A program made the translations under genes and the position numbers. 64,000 nucleotides of DNA from Eupeodes corollae. Lineage: Eukaryota; Arthropoda; Insecta; Diptera; Syrphidae. Below are positions 1 to 10,396 of the stretch, piece after piece. The stretch covers positions 8,343,118 to 8,407,117 of the forward strand of contig NC_079149.1 in assembly GCF_945859685.1 (NCBI RefSeq). Reading direction: 5' to 3'. Positions within the stretch are counted from its first letter, which is position 1. Each line of letters starts with the position of its first letter. The notes beneath the pieces were generated by a model. It was given only the letters and a program-made list of their open reading frames with translations. It had not been told where the DNA came from and made no database searches.

Positions 1-852
1 AACAAACCCCAGTGAACAAAAAATGTCAAAATTAGTGCATTAGAAGATACGGGTCCGACGTCCAGGTATTTTAAAAAGACTTTTATGATATTCAGAAATG
101 ATTTCAAGTTTTCAAAATTGTTTAAAACTTCCTACGTTTTTTTTAATGAAAATCAAATATTTCAATTTAAATTACCTCAAATTCAAGTGAATCAAAGCCT
201 TTTCTGAGAAGAAGATCCTTTTTTGACGACAAGTATTAGGCCCACTTTAAATCGAACCAGTCAGACACTCAGTGTGAAGTACCTTCCAAACGATATCGTA
301 TGAATCACTCCATAAATTCAAAGAGAATATAATTATTGGCACGTTGCAAAAATTGAATTAATTTGCCCTCTAAACCAAATCAAATCAAAAATGTTTGCAT
401 TAATATATAAATTTAATGTCTGCCTTCATTGTCATCATCTTCAGTAATAAAAATAAAAGTTTTTTCTTTCTTTTTGAAATTTTATTGTTTTAACAATTTT
501 TTATTATTATTATTATAATGATTATTTGTTTAAAAATGCATTTAAAAATAATATAATTGCTTCTATTTTATGCAACAATTTATATGCATCATTCCTGACT
601 GTCTGACTGTGAATTAAATTTTAAAAAACAAAACTAACGATATACTGTCTATATGAGTTAATTATGCAAATTTAAAAAAATTTATAATATTGTTTTTAGC
701 CGACAGAAAAAAAAAAACATTTCTTTTAGGAGAAACCAAATCAAGTTTCTGAAATATTTTATTTATTTTTTATTGAGTAGATAAGTTTAAAAAAATAAAA
801 CAAAATACTCATGAATTTTATTTATTAATTTTTCGTCTTATTATTATTTCAG
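1..852 (+). other. Intron of the grainyhead-like gene
   Basis: This is AT-rich sequence with no coding potential that I can see. It ends in a pyrimidine-rich stretch and the acceptor TTATTTCAG at 844-852, directly before the coding exon at 853. I infer it is the last intron of the gene; its 5' end lies outside the window. Nothing else is recognised in it. Confidence 0.6.
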
Positions 853-979
853 GATTACTGCGAAAATTGATGATGATATGTTATCATATTATTGCAATGA
901 AGATATATTCCTGCTGGAAGTGCAACAAGTTGAAGATGACCTATATGATATAACCCTGACCGAGCTTCCAAATCATTGA
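853..979 (+). CDS. grh: Grainyhead-like transcription factor, last coding exon (partial)
   Basis: This exon encodes the final 41 residues of a grainyhead/CP2-family transcription factor, ending with TGA at 977-979. It follows an acceptor AG at 851-852, and the first base completes a codon begun in the previous exon. The peptide contains KIDDDMLSYYCNEDIFLLEV and ends DITLTELPNH. Grainyhead proteins end in a dimerisation domain whose last part has the same order: an acidic DD motif, a Y-S/C-NED-F/I-F core and a closing LTLTE strand. Grainyhead factors bind DNA as dimers and control epithelial and cuticle genes. The DNA-binding region is not in this window and must lie further 5'. The family call rests on these C-terminal motifs alone, as recalled from grainyhead and GRHL proteins. 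The related CP2/gemini branch is less likely because the NED core is typical of the grainyhead branch. Confidence 0.78.
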
Positions 980-3240
980 TGCAAAGCCATGACTTTTATT
1001 TTTGTTTAAACAAAAAGAAAAAACAAAACATATTTCCTCCAAGACACATATAAAAATATATGTATCACAAGATTTAATGTTATTTAAAAAACATAAAATG
1101 AAAAACAAGACAATAGAACAAATAATCTACAACAAAATCAACAACAATAAAATAATAAAAATATATAAATAAGTGTTATTTAAGACCACAAAACAATTTT
1201 ATATAATTTTATATACATAAATATCTATTTTTATTTTATTTAAAAACACAATAATAGTTCTATAAAAATTAAAAAAAAAAACTACATAATTATAAATAAT
1301 ATAAAATAATATATTTTGCGCTACAAGTGGACGTTTAAACAAAACAAAAAAACAACATAAATAATATACTCTTTAGAATACAAATTTTATTAATTTTTTT
1401 TTTCATTATACTTAACCTTTTTTTTCTAAATGTTTTAAATGTGTAATTTTATTTCAGTGGTAAGAAAAAAAAACAAAATGTTTTACAAGAGATTACGTAA
1501 AAATATGAACAAACAAAAACAACAACGATTAAGTGCCTAGTTTTAAGTGTAAAAATTAAAAAAAAAAAACAAACAAATTTTTAAACATTATGAAATTATA
1601 AATTTTTTTTTAAAACCCATACAAATTAGATTTTTAAGAATAAAAAACAAAAACAAAAAATAAAATTGTTAATCGTTAAATATTATGTATGCTCCACTTT
1701 AAGGCTCTTCTTTTCTGTATAATTTAATTTTCAAAAACAAACAATATTTAATCTTAAAAAAAAAGTTTAAATTTTGTAATATTTTAAAAATATATTAAAT
1801 AATAATTTGTACTTAAAAAAAAATACCTAAATGTTATGTTTGGCTTGTAATTTTGTTTAAATAAAAAGAAAATCTTTAAAATTAAAAGAAAACTAAATTG
1901 TTTATAATATTTTATTTTATTGCATTGCAAATAGAGAGATCTCAATCAAATTCTCTTTTTCACAAAACAAGACAACAACAAAAGAAAACAAGAAATTAAT
2001 TTTATATGAACAAAACTGTCATAAAATGATTCTTATTTTATTTTTATTGTTTTTTACTTTATTTTTTTTTTATTTAATTATTTTTTTTTATTTTTTCTAC
2101 ATTAAAGTTGACACAAAAAGCAATAACAATTCTAAATACTTAGATTTAAAATAATAAGATGATGACGCGTGATGAAGATGATTAAAAATAAAATAATTAT
2201 TATTTAAATGGATTTGCTGTCAAACACAACAATATCAACAAAAAACCGTTGATGAAAAATAATAAATTAAATTGAAAACATAAAATAACGAAACATCATG
2301 TGATTTAAAACAAAATATAAACAAAAAAAACTTAAAATAACTTATTTCTTTTAGTGAAGTTGTAAATAAAAGTAAAAATAAAAATTCGCTTCGAGAGCAT
2401 TCCAACAGCAGAAATTAATTAGTTTTAGTTTTAAAAATTAATTTAAACAAAATAAATAATTATTAAAAAAAAGAAACTGCATCTTCCGTAATTTTAAATT
2501 ACAAAACAAAACAAAAAATATATTCTTAATTTTATTTTCTTAGCTAAGTTAAGTGCTCTGATTTTCTTAATTTAATTTTTAAAATATTGAAAATACATTT
2601 TTTAATTTCTTGTTTCTTAAAGATTCATATAGTTTGATAGAGATTCTTATGCTGCTAGTTTAAAAAATTGTTTTTTTTTCTTTGCAAATTTTTACTTAAA
2701 AAAAGAATTCACATACATTTTTGTTTTTAAACTTTAAAACTTTTTGTGTATGTTTTTTTCTTGTGTAATTTTATTAAATTAAAACAAAAAAAATGATTGC
2801 TATGTTAAATTTTGTTTTTTTTTTTTTTAGATTTAATTGGAAATTTTGATGTTTCTTAGTAAGATTATTATTATTAATATTATTATTATTATTATTTTTT
2901 ATAGTTTTTAAGGACAATAACGTTTTTATCTTGCCGAACAATTTTTATATATATATATACAACAATCGATTACATTTATATACATTTAAAATAAAAATAA
3001 TAAAACTTTTTTTTACAAGTATAGATAAATGTTGTAAGAGAATGAGATAAGAAAGAGAATTATGATTAAAAAGAAAAAAATAATAAATTAAAAAAAAAAG
3101 AAGCAAAAAGAAATGGAAAGTTTATTTTTAAACGTACCTATTTTGTAATGAAAAACGAACAAAATATTTTTATATATATATATTTTATTATTATTTTATT
3201 ATGATAGTAAAATAAATGTTTTATTCAAATGGAATTCTTT
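980..3240 (+). other. Probable long AT-rich 3' UTR of the grainyhead-like gene
   Basis: This is about 2.2 kb of very AT-rich sequence after the grh stop codon, with many A- and T-homopolymers, short TA repeats (for example near 2947-2960 and 3170-3182) and several AATAAA-type signals, the last near 3210. No open frame is credible. Calling it a 3' UTR is inferred from position and composition. The true poly(A) site cannot be fixed from sequence alone. Confidence 0.5.
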
Positions 3241-3249
3241 TATTTTTGA

Positions 3250-4120
3250 TACTTGAAATTTTTAGCAACAATGGTCTAAGTGTGTTATACTCCATCACTT
3301 TTTTCTAAACAAAACTTGATGGGTTTGAAATGAGAGTTAAAAAATGCCTTTCAAATGTTCATTTATTCAAAATGAAGCTGTCAACATTTCTCTTATGCTT
3401 AAAAGTTGCATACAATGATTTTAAATCGCAGCTCATTTGTGGAATAAGTAATAAAAAGTAAAAAAATGGTTCAATGGAATCTTGAAATAGTCTTGGTCTT
3501 CAAGAATGGCACATCAGCTTGCTAAGTGTAACAAGTCGTCTGAGTTTTGGAACCTGGTCCGAAAACTTAATGGAATAAAATATACTATTAGCCCGGGTCT
3601 CAACTCAAATAGACTGCAAACATATTTCGAGCTATTGTTAAACCCAGATGTCCCAAATAAGTTACAGATTCAGTATGCCAAACCTGGCTCCAAAAATATT
3701 ATTTTAGATGCACCAATTTCAAGAGAAGAAGTGTTTATATCGATAAACAACCAAAAGGTTGGTATACCCGCAGAATTCTATAGATATGGTACAGATACTC
3801 TTGTTGTATCTCTAATAGCAGTATTCAACCAGATCTTAGAGGAAGGATCCATCTCAAACCAGTTCAGCGATGCCTTGATTTTCCCAATCCACAAGAAGTT
3901 AAGCACTGAGGTTCAGAAAAACTACAGAGGAATTTCGTGTTTGAACTCGTCGTATAAGATATTTACGTTGATTCTGTTCAGCCGTTTAAATGAATGGATG
4001 CACTCTAATAATCTGCTCAGTGGGTTCCAAGCTGGCTTCAGATCGGGATACTCTACCGCCGATCACATTTAGGTACTCCGCTCGATTGCTGACTCGTTTC
4101 TATAGAGAAATAAGAAACTA
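3250..4120 (+). pseudogene. LINE reverse transcriptase, 5' part, split by a mariner
   Basis: This is a decayed non-LTR retrotransposon. An open stretch from 3506 to 4072 reads a typical linker and first half of a LINE reverse transcriptase: SSEFWNLVRKLNG, then AEFYRYGTDTL, FPIHKK, NYRGISCLNSSYKIF and GFQAGFRSGYSTADHI. In LINEs this last motif is followed by the F-x-DFKAAFD palm motif, which here resumes only after the mariner, at 5402. In-frame stops already occur at 4070-4072 and after it, so the copy was damaged. Weak similarity to the same frame extends upstream of 3506. The exact LINE clade is uncertain. It would have worked in reverse transcription of its own RNA at the chromosomal target. 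Confidence 0.8.
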
Positions 4121-5401
4121 AACGGTGATTTTTTAAGAGCTTGAGAACTTTTAAAAAAAAAAACGCATAAAATTTTTTATTTAAAACGTTAGATTGGTCC
4201 ATGACATTTACTTTTTGAAGATAATTTCATTTAAATGTTGACCGCGGCTGCGTCTTAGGTGGTCCATTCGGAAAGTCCAATTTTGGGTAACTTTTTCGAG
4301 CATTTCGGCCGGAATAGCCCGAATTTCTTCGGAAATGTTGTCTTCCAAAGCTGGAATAGTTGCTGGCTTATTTGTGTAGACATTAGACTTGACGTAGCCC
4401 CACAAAAAATAGTCTAAAGGCGTCAAATCGCATGATCTTGGTGGCCAACTTACCGGTCCATTCCTCGAGATGAATTGTTCTCCGAAGTTTTCCCTCAAAA
4501 TGTCCATAGAATCGCGAGCTGTGTGGCATGTAGCGCCATCTTGTTGAAACCACATGTCAACCAAGTTCAGTTCTTTCATTTTTGGCAACAAAAATTTTGT
4601 TAGCATTGAACGATAGCGATCGCCATTCACCGTAACGTTGCGTCCAACAGCATCTTTGAAAAAATACGGTCCAATGATTCCACCAGCGTACAAACCACAC
4701 CAAACAGTGCATTTTTCGGGATGCAAGTTCTTGAACGGCTTCTGGTTGCTCTTCACTCCAAATGCGGCAATTTTGCTTATTTACTTAGCCATTCAACCAG
4801 AAATGAGCCTCATCGCTGAACAAAATTTGTCGATAAAAAAACGGATTTTCTGCCAACTTTTCTAGGGCCCATTCACTGAAAATTCGACGTTGTGGCAGAT
4901 CGTTCGGCTTCAGTTCTTGCACGAGCTGTATTTTATACGGTTTTACAGCAAGATCTTTGCGTAAAATCTTCCATGTGGTCGAATAACACAAACCCAATTG
5001 CTGCGAACGGCGACGAATCGACATTTCACAGTCTTGAGCAACACTCTCAGAAACAGACGCAATATTCTCTTCTGTACGCACTGTACGCATTCGTGTGGTT
5101 GGTTTAATGTCCAATAAAGTAAACTGAGTGCGAAACTTGGTCACAATCGCATTAATTGTTTGCTCACTTGGTCGATTATGTAGACCATAAATCGGACGTA
5201 AAGCGCGAAACACATTTCGAACCGAACACTGATTTTGGTAATAAAATTCAATGATTTGCAAGCGTTGCTCGTTAGTAAGTCTATTCATGGTGAAATGTCA
5301 AAGCATACTGAGCATCTTTCTCTTTGACACCATGTCTGAAATCCCGCGTGATCTGTCAAATACTAATGCATGAAAATCCTAACCTCAAAAAAATCACCCT
5401 T
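4121..5401 (-). mobile_element. DD41D (rosa-like) mariner transposon inserted in a LINE
   Basis: This is a Tc1/mariner-superfamily element of about 1.28 kb with imperfect terminal inverted repeats: AACGGTGATTTTTTAAGAGC at the left and, read inward from the right, AAGGGTGATTTTTTTGAGG. It is flanked by the expected TA target duplication at 4119-4120 and 5402-5403. Removing it joins the two halves of the surrounding LINE reading, which proves the insertion point. The transposase lies on the minus strand from 5288 to 4208 and is broken, so this copy can no longer move itself. Confidence 0.92.
4208..5288 (-). pseudogene. Mariner transposase, DD41D type, broken
   Basis: The transposase begins MNRLTNEQRLQIIEFYYQNQ at 5288 and carries N-terminal helix-turn-helix regions, then the first catalytic aspartate in LFSDEAHFWLNG. 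A stop codon follows at 4785-4787 and a frameshift lies between about 4700 and 4787. The second frame, 4756 to 4208, carries the second aspartate in WFQQDGATCHTA and the third in CDLTPLDYFLWG. Exactly 41 residues separate those two aspartates, which is the DD41D spacing known for rosa-like mariners of tephritid flies and related elements. It ends HLNEIIFKK just inside the left terminal repeat. The enzyme would cut and paste the element at TA dinucleotides. All three catalytic aspartates survive, but the reading frame does not. Confidence 0.9.
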
Positions 5402-6560
5402 TATTTGCATTCTTCGTTGATTTCAAAGCTGCTTTTGACACCGTGCATCGCAATGCCCTATTTTACAAGCTTTACCAGTTAGGAATGTCGCTTAAGTTCG
5501 GTACAGTATTGGAAAATTTATACAATACTACTTAAGCATCAATGTGGAATGACCAACGCTTATCAGAGTGGTTCCAAACGAAATCAGGAATTAGACAGGG
5601 CTGTGCACTCAGTCCAAGCATGTTTGCATTCTTCATTGATGATATCGTCGAAGCATTACCAGCAAGAATCAAGTACGCAATCGTTAACTTTAAAGCTCTT
5701 CTTTTCGCTGACGACATTTTCCTACTCGCGTATATACCGCAGTCCCTTCAGCTAATGATAAATAAGCTTGCTGAATATTGTTAAAGGAGGAACCTAGTGG
5801 TTAATTTAAGTAAATTCAAAGTGATGGCATGGAAAAACATTTCACTAACAAAATTGTTAAGGCGAAAACAGCTATAAATGTAGCATGTTGCGTTTTATGC
5901 GGCGCAAACTTGGGTAGGTCGGAAATAAAAACAAGTGGAAAAACTGCTTAGATTTTACATTAAACGGACTTTCCACCTTCCTTCGAGTAACTACATGATC
6001 ATTTTGGAATCAGGTCTATCGCCTTTATTTATAAAAACACTCAAGCTGTAGGTCGATTACATCCTCAAAGCTCTGGATATGCCAAGTTATCGTCTCCCAA
6101 AAAAAGTAGTTCCTCAAACAATCCAATCCCGAAGTGAATGGTTTAAAGACTGGTTAGAACTTGCCGAGCAGGTGGATGTTGACCTAAACTACAGTAACCT
6201 CTCCTCTTGGAAACCAACTTTAAATCACCTAATAGCTCGTCTGGATGAAGCCTCAAGAGAACAATACACTGGCAAGCCAAAAGCTCACTGCACCGCATGA
6301 TATACAGCAGACTAGACTACGATCTCCGGGTAAGGAACTACTTCCACGACAAATATACCATCGAACAAAGTTCGTGCATGTTTCGAACTACATTCCTCAC
6401 CGCAATGACCTACCGATTTTATGCAACCTGTGCAACTTAAATGAGTGCGAGGATGTTTTTTCATTTTGTTTGGCGATGTGCTATACTGAGAGAATTAAGA
6501 AGACCTATCCTAGGCAGTGACTTTCTTTCAAACGCTGAAGTCATAAGCCCTACAGGAAAT
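5402..6560 (+). pseudogene. LINE reverse transcriptase, 3' part and zinc knuckle
   Basis: This continues the LINE interrupted by the mariner. The palm motif FFVDFKAAFDTVHR appears at about 5405-5450, then GIRQGCALSPSMFAFFIDDI near 5588-5645 and the catalytic-type box LLFADDIFLLA near 5698-5730. The thumb and C-terminal region continue in changing frames, including EWFKDWLELAEQVDVDLNYS at about 6137-6196. It closes with a CxxC zinc-knuckle remnant, ILCNLCNLNECEDVF, near 6418-6462. There are many stops and frameshifts, so it is not functional. The acidic ADD box is retained. No poly(A) or clear 3' tail was identified, so the right edge is approximate. Confidence 0.8.
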
Positions 6561-8330
6561 GGAAGTCAAAAAGGTGTATGCATGTTGCAAAACAGCACTT
6601 AAATATATCTTAAACTGCACTTACTTTTTTTAACGTATACAAAGCTATACTTTTAGTTGTCAATTAGACAGACGGCAAATGATTGTATTAACCAAATTAT
6701 TGTTAAAAATGTTTATTTAAATAAAATCTAATCAAAAGATTGATGAATTGCTCTCTTTTTATAGTAATTTGCAAAATTTTAAATCCCTTTTTGTAGGGAA
6801 AATCAATGAGTTTCAAATAACATAAGTGGCTTCATTTGCAGCACCTAGTTAGCCTTTTAAGTGTTAAAAATTTCAAACTCATAATTTTACTTCACTAACC
6901 TCTAACTTTAGTTCATCGTACAAAAACTGTTGAAAACATTATTGTCGATGAAATACTCATAGGGCGAACAACAAGTCCATTAAGATTTGTTATTTGTATT
7001 CTACAAAAATGGTTCTTATTCCTTTTCAAATTTTACAAGGAACCCTTTTAAACAAAACATAAAAAGAAATTGTGTAGAAAATAAATAAATCACAGAGTAA
7101 TAAAGTTCAGCTTTCAATTAAATGCAAAAAATGGTCGGCTGTCATTTTGACACAAGTTAGATTGACTTGGTAGTTAGGGACATTTCACTTGGCTTACTTT
7201 CCAGTTTTTATTTCCAGTCAACTTCATTCTTTGAACGTACATTTTGACCAAGGCAACTAGTTAGTTTTTTTAAGTGTCATACATTTCAAATTCAGAACTT
7301 TACTTCACAAACCTCTACTTCAAGTTTGGAGTAGAAAAACTATCAAAATCATAAATGTCTACAGAACACTCCTCAGGCAAGCTACAAGTCGATAATGATT
7401 TTTATTTTGTATTGTAAAGAAATATTACTTATTTCTTTTCCAAACTTACAAGGAAGCTTTTTACAGAAAGCTTTAAATGAAGTTGTGCAGAAAAGAAATA
7501 AATCATAGAGTAATAAAGTTCAGCTTTTGGGTTGAATGAAAAAACATTATCAATTGTCATTTTTACATGAGTTGAATTGCCTTAATAGTTAGGGAGATTT
7601 TTCTTGACTAACTTTCCAGTCAACTTTCCAATAAAGTTGGCTTAGGTGTAAGGCAGTTTTTTGACTGCTGGCCAATCAAATGATAGAAACTTTCCTTACT
7701 TTCAAGTCCCTTATGTCGTCTGAACCTGCCCAATGAATGCAATCTTTTAGTTAAATTTAAGAAATGATTTATACAAATTACATTCCCCAAAGATTGCATT
7801 CTTTTACAAGCCTAAGCCGTACACAGATTTTAACCTAGTAGTCCCAAAATAAAAGTATTCTAGGGACGATTTATTAGATAACAGGGTCGTAGTAAGAAGT
7901 CATGTATCGGTTCCTACATGCGTCTGTAAGAATTGTTAGTTTTTTTTAAAAAGATGTCTATAAGGGCATGTTCTAACTATTAAATTTCGAGGACACCCTG
8001 CATATGTATATGAAAGCATTTAAACACTTTTTTAAACATGCCAATTCAAGAGGTAAAATACAATTGTTTAGAGCGGTTTAGGGTTAATTTCATGCAGAAA
8101 TGTAATTAATTGTTGTGAAATTCAGCTTTTTTTCTCAAGAATAAATATTTTATGTTCTTGTTGAAATATTTAAAAATGGGGAAACTTTACAAAAAGATGT
8201 ATGCAAAAAGCCAGAAAATGATAAAGTTAACCAGAAAAATTGTATCTTTTTTCTACGGAAAAAAACATAGAATTTAATATGAAGAATTGTCTGGGTTTTT
8301 GTATATTTTTTTCTGATGCAATTTCCGGTA
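6561..8330. other. Gene-free AT-rich stretch with an old tandem duplication
   Basis: No gene was recognised here. Part of the stretch (about 6839-7620) is a diverged direct duplication, annotated separately. The rest is AT-rich intergenic or intronic sequence. Confidence 0.5.
6839..7620. repeat. Diverged tandem duplication, unit about 412 bp
   Basis: Copy 1 runs from about 6839 to 7205 and copy 2 from about 7251 to 7620. Both start around CTAGTTAG (6845 and 7257) and share, in order, TTTCAAA, TTTACTTCAC, AACCTCTA, a TTACAAGGAA block, AGTAATAAAGTTCAGCTTT, and an end in ACTTTCCAGT (7196-7205 and 7611-7620). The offset grows only from 412 to 415 bases across the unit, so the order is conserved with few indels although many bases differ. 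No coding frame is shared. Its origin is unknown. Confidence 0.75.
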
Positions 8331-8339
8331 GTCAACTGT

Positions 8340-9720
8340 CAGCCCCGTCGAGAGGGGGGGTTAAGAGAGGAAACCCCCGGACCCGCGATTTTCTAGAGGC
8401 CCGTTCATCATCAACATACCTATTCCCACTTATTTTAAGGGTCACGAAAATTTAAAATTATTCTGATTTTATAAAGTTTCTTTTCTCCTATTTTTGTTTC
8501 TCCTGGGAACGAAATTTTTGATTTAGTTTCAGGGGACCGGAAAATCCCACACAAACGTTTTTCAACTGTGGTTTCCGTGATATTAATTAATTAATATTTT
8601 GAATAAGTTGTTTATTGAAGAAAGATATCAAATCACTTCAAAGTGTGTATAAAGCAAAATGTTGTACCGCAATCACATTTTTTGGTGTTGTTCAAAAGTG
8701 TTTTAACTTGTTTAGCAACAGTGCTCAACGTTGGGAAATTCTTAAGAAAAATGTGCCCGGATCCCTTCACAAACTCTCCGATACAAGATGGTCAGCTAGA
8801 ATTGAGGCAGTTAAACCATTTGCAAATCATCTGAAAAACTGGTGAAGCTCGAAGAGATGTAAATAGAGTTCTTAAATGCATATATGCACAAATTTGAATG
8901 CGTCGATTTGGTGCAAGGTTCTTGGCGCTATAAATGGAAGACGTATCCTTCTACGAGCCAGAAACAGTACTATCGACATTGAAATTGGAGATTTTGACGA
9001 CTTGAACTCCAATTTGAACATTATTTCGAACGGATGGGGTCAAATTCTACCTGAATGCAAAGCAGTTGCTACTGGATTGGGTGATGTTCCAGAATCGTTC
9101 CCATCGAACCAAAAAAGGCAATTAAAGATACTTTTTGAAGAAAATCCAGGAGCCGTAGAGCAAATGAAAACAGACGGAGAAAAAATGTTTAAGAGAAACA
9201 CCTTTTACGCCATAGTTGATTCAATTATATTTGGAATTTTTCGTCGGGACGATACGATGAAAAATTTAAATGCTACATATTCATTTTTGTGGCAGTTTTC
9301 AACTATGGACGAAATTGGAATTAAAAACTCCACTATATAAGGCTGTCAAAAGGATAACTCGCATGTGTCCCAAGGGTTGAAAGAAGAAATAATTCAGCTG
9401 AATCACATTTATGGAGCCAATTTTGAAGCAGAACTTGGAGACGATTTTCCCCAACATTTGTGTTACTCTCCATCTGTTTTCCACCATACCTATATCCGTA
9501 GCTAAAGTCAAACATTCATTTTACGTCCTTACCAGCACAAAGGATTTTCATCCTGCTTGCTCATCACAAGATCGCGTTTCCGGACTTGCTACACTATGCA
9601 TCGAAGCACCTTTGGCAGGGAAATTGAATTTCAATGCAAATATACCTAAGTTGTTTTGCTACTCAGAAAGCTAGGAAAGCTCGTTCGCAAAAAGAAAAAA
9701 ATTCATTAGATATAGAACAT
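8340..9720 (+). pseudogene. hAT transposase relic (ZMYM1/TTF-type)
   Basis: This is a broken transposase of the hAT superfamily, of the type often annotated as zinc finger MYM-type protein 1-like. Fragments appear in order on the plus strand. At 8615-8845 there is FFGVVQKCFNLFSNSAQRW followed by KLSDTRWSARIEAV. At 8876-9340 there are RARNSTIDIE and KRNTFYAIVDSIIFGIFRR. At 9411-9715 there is a C-terminal dimerisation segment with FPNICVTLHLFSTIPISVA and DRVSGLATLCIE, ending near ATQKARKARSQK. Stops and frameshifts separate the pieces. The RNase H-like core of hAT enzymes is thus only partly present. The G/C-rich stretch at 8340-8400 belongs to the upstream part of the same relic. Terminal repeats were not found. 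Confidence 0.75.
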
Positions 9721-10390
9721 ACCATATCAGTAGGCATAAAATATGAGACGGCCCTGTATATTGTTACTTTCATTTTCAATCTACTTACTCGTACATTGAA
9801 GCTGATTTTAGAAGTCAAATTCTACAAAACTAGTGTTCTGCGTAAACCTTTTAAAAAATAATTTGGTCGCAAAGGAGTCAACAAAACTAAAAAATTGTTG
9901 AGAGAAATGTTTGGTTCTTAAATTTAGGAAAAAATGTGGTTCATAATTTCAGGGTTAGTGGTCGAAAATGTTGATTTTTCTGATTTCGAATGATAAGCAC
10001 ATGCTTAATACACCAAAAAATAAGAAAACTTCCCCTCATTAAAAAAAAGTATGTCCAAGACGTTTTGACCTTCTGCTTACCAGACGCATATTAACAATTC
10101 TTCAAAAGCATTTTTTAATTTTTTTAAACCGTCATGTATTTCTTACTTTATTTTTCCAAATTTGGCATACATAGTTGAAATGATATGTTTGTCGCAATAA
10201 AACGTTTCTATTTGGCGACATTAATCTTCCTTCAAAATCTGCACATAAAATGTTTAGCACATAATTTACTTAAGGTAACTTTTAATGATTTTAAAAAATT
10301 TTACCGAAGTTTTGTTAAACAACTCAAATCGTGCTCCATTAATTTTAGCCATCTTGTTTATGGGCTTCCTCTGTATCGTTTTTCATTCGA
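9721..10390. other. No gene seen
   Basis: This is AT-rich sequence between the hAT relic and the 3' end of the next LINE. The open stretches in it have no recognisable domain. Confidence 0.5.
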
Positions 10391-10396
10391 CGACGG

